Below, piece by piece: positions 46,001 through 53,959 of a DNA stretch of 64,000 nt. The stretch covers positions 2,356,001 through 2,420,000 of the forward strand of contig JAZGTN010000073.1 of assembly GCA_037783415.1 (NCBI GenBank), read 5' to 3'. The notes below the pieces were generated by a model. The model made no database searches. It saw only the letters and a program-made list of their open reading frames with translations, and had not been told where the DNA came from. Each line of letters begins with the position of its first letter. Position 1 is the first letter of the stretch. This stretch comes from Leptasterias polaris. Taxonomy: Eukaryota; Echinodermata; Asteroidea; Forcipulatida; Asteriidae. The position numbers and the translations under genes are program-made.

Positions 46001-46398
46001 TATGGTGTTCTAAAGGCGACAGATGTGCGTCGCGTCGTGCCGTCGCGTCGCCTATTCCGTCGTCCGTCGCGTCGTGCGTCGCGTCGTGCCGTCGCCCGTC
46101 GCGTCGTGCCGTCGCCCGTCGCGTCGCCTGTTTTTCAATTGATTTGCATGGTGACTTGGACATCCGTCGTCCGTCGCGTCGTGCCGTCGTCCGTCGCGTC
46201 GTGCCGTCGCGTCGTCCGTCGCGTCGTCCGTCGCGTCGTCCGTCGCGTCGCCCGTCGCGTCGTCCGTCGTCCGTCGCGTCGTGCCGTCGTCCGTCGCGTC
46301 GTGCCGTCGCGTCGCCCGTCGTCCGTCGCGTCGTGCCGTCGCGTCGCCCGTCGCGTCGTCCGTCGCGTCGCCCGTCGCGTCGTCCGTCGCGTAGCTCG
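46001..46398 (+). repeat. Left arm: CpG-rich 12-bp tandem array
   Basis: Repeats of TCCGTCGCGTCG with shorter variants TCCGTCG, TGCCGTCG and CCCGTCGCGTCG. A break at 46132-46173 is occupied by a unique island. The units contain no stop codon in several frames, so long Arg-Pro-Ser-rich open frames of 103-187 codons appear on both strands; these are not genes. Confidence 0.9.
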
Positions 46399-47185
46399 TC
46401 CTATATATTGTGCCTCCTGGTGGCGCTGCAAGAGACTGTGCATCATTTACCCCTTCCCACTCAAAGTTTAAAAAGGGAAGGATGTAACAATAATTATCTG
46501 TTTGGTTTAAATTTGGTGTGAGAGTTTGTTGATGTAATTTTACTTCTTGTGTTTACTGCTAGAGGAAGTTTCTCCCTTTTGATGGCTATGATATTATGTA
46601 ACAGGTCCAGAAAAACCGTGTTCAGTAGGAGCATAGAGAAAGGACCACGGAGAGACAAGTGTCTAATATGTTCCCTTCCACTGTTTATTCCAACTTAATC
46701 TCTTGTAGCACCCTGGTACAAGTTCATTTCAAGGAATCGTCTGTAATAAACAACCCTCTTGTTTAATCCTTAATCCTCAAGTAGTGGTAATTAAGTCACC
46801 CATTAAATGTATTATAGTTTACAGATAGCAGCCTGTGTGTTCTCCCACCATCACTTCTTTGATTTTATGTACTGGTGGTTCTTCATGTTTTTAAGTTTTG
46901 CCTGTTTCAAGTCATCATGCTATGGACTCGATTTTAGAGCCATTTTGATTTTAATTTGTAACCTTCCTTGGCACATGTGTTTTGTTGTTTTTAGTGGTTT
47001 TTATAAATCCTGTTAGTTCAGTAGTGTTACTGTTGGTCTTGGTTTAGAATTCACTTGATTTATTGCTTTACATGGTTTTGCTTTTGGTCATCGCTTCATA
47101 ATCAATAAAGTAATTTTTCATCGCTTTATAATCAATAAAGTAATTTTGTGCAAGCCCACCAACCATGTGGATAATAATTTAGGTA
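46399..47185. other. Inner region of the foldback element, left side
   Basis: Unique AT-rich DNA with no recognisable gene. A 30-bp unit (TCATCGCTTCATAATCAATA at its start) is duplicated in tandem at 47088-47117 and 47118-47147, close to the LINE insertion point. Confidence 0.5.
47171..47185 (+). repeat. 15-bp target site duplication of the Tx1-like LINE, left copy
   Basis: ATAATAATTTAGGTA here is repeated exactly at 52425-52439, directly after the LINE's A/T-rich tail. Confidence 0.75.
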
Positions 47186-48282
47186 AATTTGATCTCAAGA
47201 ACTGGAGACCGATTAGCCTTTTAAATGTAGATTACAAACTGTTGGCCAAAGTTCTCACAAATAGGTTAAAAAGGGCCATGCCTTTCATAATAGGTGACGA
47301 ACAGACATGTGGTGTACCGGGGAGAAAAAATCACGACAACCTCACACTTTTGCGTGATAGCATAGATTATAATTGGAACAATAAGGAAGCAGCTATTTTA
47401 AGTATCGATCAGGAGAAGGTTTTCGATAGAATTAATTGGAATTATATGTTTACCATGCTTGAGAAAATGGGGATTCCCCCCAAATTCATTCAATGGATCA
47501 AGCTTTTATATAGTAATCCTGAGAGTTGCGTCATTGTAAATAACTTCATTGGCAGACCTTTCCAAATAAGTAGAGGTATCAGACAAGGGTGTCCCCTGTC
47601 TCCATTGTTATATGCAGTCTGTGCAGAAGGTTTAGGAACTCTAATTAGAATCAATAATGGGTTGCATGGTATTCAGTGTCCAGGTGGAACCATGGTGGAA
47701 CTGAATGTGTTAAAATTATCCAGCATGCCGATGATGCCACGGTTTTTATTTCTAAAGAGAGTGTGTAAAGAAAATAGAAAACATTATTTTTAGTTTTTAC
47801 TGGTCAGGTAAACCGGACAAAATCAAGCGTGCCACTATCACCGGACCTCGATACATGGGAGGGACAGGTCTTATGGACGTCAGGGTCAGGTTACCATGTC
47901 AAACTGATGTGGTTGAGTATTATATCAAAAGTAATGGTAAATGGAAATCCTTCTTTAACTATTGGATCGAGAAACCCGGCGAAAGCCATAATCTTGGTTG
48001 GTATATGTGTTTGGTAAAACCAAGAAAAAGTCACTGCAGACCACTCCCTTTTATATGGACCTTTTTGCAGCCTACGAAAAATCAGGGGGTGTTTTCAGAC
48101 CAGAATTCACCTCAGTTTTGGAAGTAATGAATATCCCTCTCTGGCATAATTCAGTGGTTGCGATTAATAAGGATAACGATTTAGCGAGTCCTGTTTTAAC
48201 AAAGAATAACATCATCAAATTTCAACATGTTGTTAAAAATAACAGACTAATTACCTTTAAGGAATTGGCTAGGATCAAGTGT
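47186..48282 (+). pseudogene. Tx1/L1-like LINE, 5'-truncated reverse transcriptase part
   Basis: The element begins inside the reverse transcriptase domain. The translation reads FDLKNWRPISLLNVDYKLLA, then SIDQEKVFDRINWNYMFTML with the catalytic Asp region, then RGIRQGCPLSPLLYAVCAEG. The F/YADD box appears in another frame as HADD at 47724-47735, so a frameshift precedes it. About 15 codons later the sequence jumps to a C-terminal segment (FSFYWSGKPDKIKR), so roughly 200 codons usual in this family are deleted. The domain order and the KNWRPISLLN signature are those of Tx1/L1 LINEs. The element is cut at 48282 by another LINE and resumes at 51324. It is dead: truncated, shifted and deleted. 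Confidence 0.85.
48277..48282 (+). repeat. 6-bp junction repeat of the inner LINE, left copy
   Basis: AAGTGT here and at 51324-51329. Joining the outer LINE across it preserves a Lys-Cys codon pair, so it is read as the target duplication of the inner element. Confidence 0.6.
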
Positions 48283-48287
48283 GATCA

Positions 48288-48854
48288 GGTGATTTCGACA
48301 TAAATTTATTAATTCCAACCAATCCTAGCTCCCAGTCCTTTATCGACTTATTTACATCTCACTCTTTCCTCCCCCAAATCCATATGCCCACACGTATTAC
48401 TGATACTTCTGCTACACTTATCGATAATTTTTTATCAAATATTCTTCCTTCCTCAAAATCTGGTATTTTAATCTCTGATATCTCAGATCATCTGCCAATT
48501 TTTATGTTCGTTCAGTCTCCAAACTCAAGTTCTTCTCATAATCACAATTTACCTTTTTCTCGAAATGTGTCTAATGTGAACCTTGAACAGTTTATTGACG
48601 ACTTACACTCTTTTGACTGGACCAATGTCCTTAGTTGTAATAATCCTGATACTGCTTATAATACTTTTCTGGATAATTTTATTTTTCTGTACGATCAAAA
48701 TACACCTTTAGTTAGACAAAACAACAATACCAAATCTAATCATATTTCAACTACCCCTTGGATTACACATTCCCTCCTCAAATCTATTAAGAAAAAGAAT
48801 AAATTGTATCGTCAGTACTTGTCCAACCCTACAACCTCACATAAATGCAAGTAG
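48288..48854 (+). pseudogene. Endonuclease C-terminal half and linker of the Jockey/CR1-type LINE
   Basis: The frame opens GDFDINLLIPTNPSSQSFID and continues to SGILISDISDHLPIFMFV. The GDFN-like and SDHLPI motifs are the last conserved blocks of APE-type LINE endonucleases, which nick target DNA to prime reverse transcription. The upstream catalytic half is missing through 5' truncation. The frame closes at a TAG (48852-48854) but continues in the same frame beyond it (48855-49190), so the stop is an inactivating change. Confidence 0.8.
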
Positions 48855-49190
48855 GCCTATATCAAGTATAAAAACACCTTGACTAGCCTTCTACGTCTTT
48901 GCAAAAAAAAGTACTATTCCCTTCAGTTTGAAAAAGAAAGAAATAACATCCGTAATACCTGGAAGGTTATAAATTCTGTTTTGAATAAAAATACCCATTC
49001 TCATGGTATTAACAGCATCATTGTTAATGGGAATTTAATTGACAACCCAAATCAAATCGCCAATCATTTTAATCAATACTTTATCAATATTGGTCCCAAC
49101 CTTGCTAAAAACATCCAACCTACTCATTCACCCCTTAGTTTTGCTGATTATATGCCCAACCCTAATTTTAATTCCTTCTTTTTTACTTGA
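48855..49190 (+). pseudogene. Linker between endonuclease and reverse transcriptase
   Basis: Same frame after the TAG: KYKNTLTSLLRLCKKKYYSL, then WKVINSVLNKNTHSHGINSI and FNQYFINIGPNLA. The FNxYFxxIGPxLA box is typical of the segment just before the reverse transcriptase in CR1/Jockey-type elements. It ends at a TGA (49188-49190). Confidence 0.75.
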
Positions 49191-50116
49191 GTATTTGAAC
49201 ATGAAATTTTGGACATTGTAAAAAATTTACAAAATAAAAAAAGTTCTGGTCATGACCTGATCAATATTTCCATTATCAAGAAGTCAATTTTTGCCATAAG
49301 TAAACCACTTGTTCATATTGTCAATACTTCTTTTACGACTGGCATTGTTCCATCAGAAATAAAAATTGCTAAAGTCCCACCAGTTTTCAAAAAGGGTGAT
49401 CGTAACAATATATCCAATTATAGGCCCATCTCTATTCTTTCATGTTTTTCAAAGATCTTTGAAAAATGTGTCTATGCCCGTACCATTAATTTTCTGAATA
49501 AGTTTGAAATTTTAACAAATCAACAGTTTGGTTTCCGTAGCAAACATTCAACCATTCATGCACTCCTTGATTTTATTGATAAAGTTACTAATGCTATCGA
49601 TGACTCCAATCATACTTTGGAGGGGGGGGGGGGTGTTCCTTGATCTTTCAAAGGCTTTTGATACAATAGACCATCAAATACTATTGCATAAACTTCCCAA
49701 CTATGGTATCCGTGGAATTCCCCTAGAATGGTTTAAGAGTTATCTTTCAGACAGGCCACAATTATGTTTCCGTCAATGGCATTAAATCTGAGTCTGATGT
49801 CCTTACGTATGGAGTACCTCAAGGATCAATCCTCGGGCCTTTGTTATTCACCATATACATTAAAGATTTCACAAATTCTTCTAGTGTGCTTTCATTTATA
49901 TTATTTGCGGATGACTCTAATTTATTCTTTTCCCATAGTAACCTTGACTATCTTGTAAACACTGTTAACAATGAGCTCAAACTAGTTGCCACCTGGTTTA
50001 CGGTCAATAAACTATCCCTAAATATCACTAAAACTAACTGCATGTTGTTCAGTAATTCAGTCAGAGACCTTCCAAGTCCTATAAAGATTAATGACATTGA
50101 AATCACTGGAAACTGA
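49191..50116 (+). pseudogene. Reverse transcriptase of the Jockey/CR1-type LINE, frameshifted
   Basis: The domains occur in order but in three frames: KVPPVFKKGDRNNISNYRPI and SILSCFSKIFEKC; then, after a G12 tract (49622-49633), [20 protein letters not shown] with the first catalytic Asp; then, after a shift near 49780, YGVPQGSILGPLLFTIYIKD and the FADD catalytic box at 49904-49915. The G tract looks like slippage expansion inside the [10 protein letters not shown] box. The enzyme would have copied its own RNA at the nicked target. Shifts and stops make it non-functional. Confidence 0.85.
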
Positions 50117-50723
50117 TTGTTGCAAGTTTCTAGGACTTTTTGTTGACCGTAGACTATCATGGAATAGTCATGTTGATTACAGTGTAAAATTATTGCTAGA
50201 AATATTGGTGTGATCAATCATGGATCAAGCTGCCTGAACTGGTTTTACAATCTCTTTATAATACATTGATCGGTTCTTATCTTAACTACGGGATACTTGC
50301 ATGGGGATCAGGTTCTGCTACCAATCCTAATAGACTTCTTCTCTTACAGAAGCGAGCTCTTCGTATCATTAATTTTGCTGAATTTAACGCACATACAGAT
50401 CCCCTTTTCCATAAATATGCAATTTTAAAGTGAATGATATTTATTGTCTTCAGCTTGGGTCCCTCATGTATCAACTCACTTGTAAAAATTTACCTTCTGC
50501 TATTCAATCAATTTTTTCTTTAAACTCAGAGGTACATTCCCATTTCACCCGCCAAGCTTCTAATTATCACATTTCTTACACTCGTACTTCCCTCGCTCTT
50601 AAAACTATTAAACATGAGGGACCTATGCTTTGGAACATGCTTAATGAAAAACTTAAAGCCTCCAAAAGCTTGTTTACTTTTAAACGTGTCTTTAAAGCTG
50701 ATATACTGAAATCTTATTGTTGA
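50117..50723 (+). pseudogene. C-terminal region of the Jockey/CR1-type LINE ORF2
   Basis: After another shift: KFLGLFVDRRLSWNSHVDY, then NYGILAWGSGSATNPNRLLL and QKRALRIINFAEFNAHTDPL. The final frame is 50430-50723 and ends FKRVFKADILKSYC. The AWG and QKRALRII motifs are standard for the thumb/C-terminal part of this LINE group. Confidence 0.8.
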
Positions 50724-51323
50724 TGAGTTTTTTACAGATGTACATTGTATTTTGAACCATACCACAGTGCAGACTCGGGGGGTTTCCTACATGGGATCCA
50801 TGGTGTATAATAATCATCCATAGCCACACTATGTTAAATCCATCGAGGGATACACTGCTTTTGCAACACTCATGATTTCATTCGATACTATATTGCTGAC
50901 CGGCAAGATTGTTGTGTTTGATTGTTGTGTTAGTCCTAGTCCATTGTTTGTGCTCGTTATTTGATTGTATTATAGTGTTTGCTGATTTTTCTTTGTAACA
51001 TGCATGTGCATTGAGACCTGCTATTATATTTGTTTATTGGTGGCTCGACTCGACCACGGACCTCCACGGTTCACTTAACATTATTTTTTAATCTCAATGC
51101 ATATGCATGTCACTATAGGGACCATTGCCTACAAGCTTTGCTTTTTAAATGGATCCCTCTGCAGTGTCACATAATGCTTTTTTTGTTTACATGTAATATT
51201 CTTCAAACCTATGCTGTAAAACATTTACTTTGCATTATGTAATGATTACCTTTGATGTATTTATTATTGCCTTTTGCTTTTTTGATACTGTGGAAATAAA
51301 CGAACCTTGAACCTTGAACCTTG
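50724..51323 (+). other. 3' untranslated region and tail of the inner LINE
   Basis: No coding. It ends GGAAATAAACGAACCTTGAA, with ACCTTGA repeated in tandem. The 3' end is intact, as expected for target-primed reverse transcription. Confidence 0.7.
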
Positions 51324-52424
51324 AAGTGTAAAATTAATCGTATCACTGCTGGACGCATAGCTAAACGTCTTCGAACAAAACATCAATCCTGTCCTCTTCA
51401 AAGAAAAACGTTGTGGGCCTAATAACCATCCAAGCAGGTGGCTCAGTTCCAAATTAACCATGGGGATCAGGGTTTGGTACCTTTTTCTAAAATTACCACG
51501 AAATTAATGTACAAATTATTGAAGGTCAAATAATTTGTTTTTCCAAAAGCACAGGAAAAGTGGGCCTCGATTTTAGGCCTCACTGATAAGTTCGACTGGG
51601 CCAATATTTGGACCAAATTAAACATGAACAATATTATGGACGCCAAAGACAAGGACACCTTTTAAGACTTTATCACAGGATTCTGCCAACCCGAGATAAA
51701 CTTATGAAAATCATAGATACAGTCGACTGTCCTTTTTCTGTAAATCCGACACTGAAACTGTCGAACATTTGTTTCTATACTGTAATGAGGTGGTTGAACC
51801 CTGGTTATACGTCGAATTTTTAATTAGGAAACAAACTGGCTGCCGTTTCTTTTGTCTCAGTGATTGTATAAGAATTGTATGTATGAATTTGTCATTTGTA
51901 TCTATGATAATTGTTGGCATGATGATCAATGTTATTTGGAGAATCCGGTGTGATCTGGTCTTCAATGAGGACAACGTTTTCACAAACACAAACATTATCA
52001 AGACCTACAAAGAAACTCTCAGATCATTTCTACTAAGGGAGAGGAATAGGCTCCAAACAAGTAATTTTAACAAATTGTACAAATTCCTGTGTACTTTAAA
52101 TGAAGACGAGAGTCCAAAGTTTATGTTCTGATCAAAATCGAATTTTTTCACCTCTCAGTTACTGTCTTTTGTGTAGGCCTTAATTTTAATCTTTTTACTT
52201 GTACTAGGTTGCTTTTTCATGTTTTGATCTTGCCTTTGTTTGATATGTAATATCAACTTTGTTCATTGTCCTTTAGTTTCTAGTAACCTATATGTACTTG
52301 TGTACTGATCTATCAGTACTTGCTTTAATGTTCCATAGGAGATGTATATACTTGTAATTACTTGAGTTGAATAAACGGAGTCTATAAGAGCTCCACTCAA
52401 AAGAAAACAAAAGAAAAAATAATA
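51324..52424 (+). pseudogene. Tx1/L1-like LINE, 3' part
   Basis: This is the continuation of the outer LINE. It carries KFDWANIWTKLN-like and LYHRILPTRDKLMKIIDTVD segments. A Cys-Cys-His-Cys cluster (CPFC, then HLFLYC; 51728-51785) is split by a 2-nt insertion. Frame 51769-52131 follows, ending LNEDESPKFMF. This zinc cluster near the C-terminus is characteristic of L1/Tx1 ORF2. About 290 bp of 3' untranslated sequence end in AATAAACGGAG and an AAAATAATAATAAT tail before the 15-bp target duplication. Confidence 0.8.
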
Positions 52425-52439
52425 ATAATAATTTAGGTA
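52425..52439 (+). repeat. 15-bp target site duplication of the Tx1-like LINE, right copy
   Basis: Exact match to 47171-47185. The first bases overlap the (AAT)n tail, so the true length could be 10-15 bp. Confidence 0.75.
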
Positions 52440-52727
52440 GTATTTTTCCTACGATGCTGCTGTTGACATTGCTTTATTTTACAGGCTAGTAGGCATGGTA
52501 GGGAGGCCGAGGTAGTAACAACTAATACTTGACATGTTTTTACAATTAAAAGGATATTGTTGAGATGACACGGCAAGCAGGGATTGATCAAACTATACAC
52601 ATCTGCCATCTAGAATCTCGACGACCTCATCAGACTCACTTCGACGGAAATAATCAAAGAGCGCCACCAATTGACAGAAAAGTGAAGAACGTTTTGGCGA
52701 AAATAAGGTCCAAATCAATTTAAAAAC
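52440..52727. other. Inner region of the foldback element, right side
   Basis: Unique DNA. GAGCGCCACCAATTGACA near 52659 is the only weak inverted match to the left inner region (TGGTGGCGCT at 46419-46428). Confidence 0.45.
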
Positions 52728-53151
52728 AGGCGACGCGACGGACGACGGCACGACGCGACGGACGACGGGCGACGCGACGGCACGACGCGACGGACGACGG
52801 ACGACGCGACGGCACGACGCGACGGACGACGGCACGACGCGACGGACGACGGACGACGCGACGGGCGACGCGACGGACGACGCGACGGGCGACGCGACGG
52901 ACGACGCGACGGACGACGCGACGGACGACGCGACGGCACGACGCGACGGACGACGGCACGACGCGACGGACGACGGATGTCCAAGTCACCATGTAAATCA
53001 ATTGAAAAACAGGCGACGCGACGGGCGACGGCACGACGCGACGCACGACGCGACGGGCGACGGCACGACGCGACGGACGACGCGACGGACGACGGAATAG
53101 GCGACGCGACGGCACGACGCGACGCATATCTGTCGTCTTTAGAACACCATA
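52728..53151 (-). repeat. Right arm: CpG-rich 12-bp tandem array, inverted
   Basis: Reverse complement of the left arm in order and detail, including the island TCCAAGTCACCATGTAAATC (52980-52999) and the end CTTTAGAACACCATA. Copy-number differences of a few units distinguish the arms. Arg-Pro-Ser-rich open frames here are by-products. Confidence 0.9.
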
Positions 53152-53157
53152 CCACAG
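53152..53157 (+). repeat. Right 6-bp flanking direct repeat of the foldback element
   Basis: CCACAG, identical to 45995-46000. Confidence 0.65.
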
Positions 53158-53486
53158 TGTGCACACATCGTTATCACAGTGTTTAGAATCCACAGTGGCT
53201 GGGCCCACTGTGGACACACTCGCGAAGAAGAGGACACTCCGGTCTAGTTCCAAATTCACTGTGTTGACACACTATATAAACACATTCTTCTATGGATCAC
53301 ATTGTGGATTCAAAATATGAGATGTTACTCTCTGTATTTTGTTTATTTGTTTATCTTTTAACATATCTGTTACGTAACAATTTATTTATCTAGGCCCTAT
53401 TTATTGATTTATTTGATCATTTCAGGGTAACCCGTTCACATACCATGTGGTCTCCCAAGGGTCCCTTAGAAAAATTACAAGTTATG

Positions 53487-53673
53487 ACCACAAGAGAAAC
53501 TGGCTGGGTATGTTTTAAATATTGACTAGAGCGGTATTTGAACCAACGACCTCTGGATTAACGTGCAGGCGCTCTAGCAACTGAGCTATCTAGCCCAATG
53601 TTTTTTTCTGGTCAAGTTGTCATTGTTCAACCCGAAATTATTTAAACTATATCCTGTCAGTTTCCCTTGTGGT
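53487..53673 (-). mobile_element. Inverted-repeat element containing a tRNA-like sequence
   Basis: The ends are ACCACAAGAGAAACTGGCTG at the left and, inverted, ACCACAAGGGAAACTGACAG at the right; both arms continue into GTTTAAAT. Between them, on the minus strand at 53523-53596, lies a tRNA-like sequence. A partial copy of the same arrangement lies at 35548-35645, so the tRNA and the arms move together as one unit. Confidence 0.7.
53523..53596 (-). tRNA. tRNA-like pseudogene with GTT (Asn) anticodon position
   Basis: On the minus strand it starts GGGCTAGATAGCTCAGTTGC, has A-box TAGCTCAGTTGC, an anticodon loop with GTT, B-box GGTTCAAATACC and a closing GCTCTAGTC that pairs with the start. The base before the anticodon is C instead of the invariant U33, and the anticodon stem is weak. 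A functional tRNA is therefore unlikely. Confidence 0.5.
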
Positions 53674-53686
53674 TTTACTTCATGTG

Positions 53687-53706
53687 AAAAAAAAAAAAAA
53701 AAAAAA
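53687..53706 (+). repeat. Poly-A tract
   Basis: About 20 A residues downstream of the tRNA-like element; a possible retroposon tail. Confidence 0.7.
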
Positions 53707-53819
53707 GTTGCATGCCCTTAAGGTGATCTTCTGGCTGCTGTTTCCCAGGTTGTATACGGTAAACTTGGGTGTGATCCCTGGCTATATGGTTTAACGGTTG
53801 TATGGCTTCTGACTGGCAA

Positions 53820-53839
53820 CCCCCCCCCCCCCCCCCCCC
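53820..53839 (+). repeat. Poly-C tract
   Basis: Nineteen or twenty C residues after a tRNA-like stretch (TGGTTTAACGGTTGTATGGC). This resembles the poly-C next to the tRNA-like fragment at 125-182. Confidence 0.85.
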
Positions 53840-53880
53840 GAACAAAGATATTGACAAAATAGGGAGACCGTCCACATAGG

Positions 53881-53953
53881 GCTAGAAAGCTCAGTTGGTA
53901 GAGCGCCGGCACGTTAATCCGGAGGTCATTAGTTCAAATCCCACTCTAGTCAT
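53881..53953 (+). tRNA. tRNA-like pseudogene, second copy, plus strand
   Basis: GGCTAGAAAGCTCAGTTGGT, then CCGG...GTT...CCGG, B-box AGTTCAAATCCC and TCTAGTC. The acceptor halves pair with few wobbles. About 85% identical to the copy at 53523-53596 and in the opposite orientation, but without the inverted-repeat arms. It again has C at position 33. Confidence 0.5.
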
Positions 53954-53959
53954 TTATTT

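Larger units (their letters stand above)
48283..51323 (+). mobile_element. Jockey/CR1-group LINE inserted in the Tx1-like LINE
   Basis: A 3-kb 5'-truncated non-LTR retrotransposon. It starts within the endonuclease domain, runs through the reverse transcriptase to a C-terminal region, and ends in about 590 bp of 3' untranslated sequence and a tail of three ACCTTGA units (51304-51323). Tails of short tandem repeats rather than poly-A are usual in CR1/L2/Jockey-group LINEs. The exact clade is uncertain. It interrupts the outer LINE in the same orientation. Confidence 0.85.
46001..53151. mobile_element. Foldback-type transposon with tandem-repeat inverted termini, carrying nested LINEs
   Basis: Both ends read TATGGTGTTCTAAAG inward and continue as near-identical inverted arms of about 400 bp. 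The arms consist mostly of TCCGTCGCGTCG-type units. Each arm also carries the same non-repeat island (TTCAATTGATTTGCATGGTG on the left, one base different on the right). CCACAG is duplicated outside both ends. The interior outside the LINEs is about 1.1 kb (46400-47185 and 52440-52727) and shows no transposase. The architecture recalls Drosophila FB and sea urchin TU elements, whose long inverted repeats also contain short tandem units, but no sequence relation is claimed. Alternatively this could be a large inverted duplication of a satellite; the short duplication and sharply matching ends argue for transposition. Confidence 0.7.

Noticed and set aside
45908..46521. Long Arg-Pro-Ser-rich open frames in the left CGTCG array (up to 187 codons, both strands)
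   Set aside because: The 12-bp units have no stop codons in several frames, so long frames are automatic. The same occurs in the right array. No start context, splice sites or non-repetitive domain.
47146..47185. Start of the Tx1-like frame upstream of the LINE
   Set aside because: These bases are the target duplication and host sequence that happen to be in frame; the LINE itself starts at 47186.
52593..53259. Arg-Pro-Ser-rich open frames in the right array (up to 179 codons)
   Set aside because: Same reason as for the left array; they are mirror images of it.
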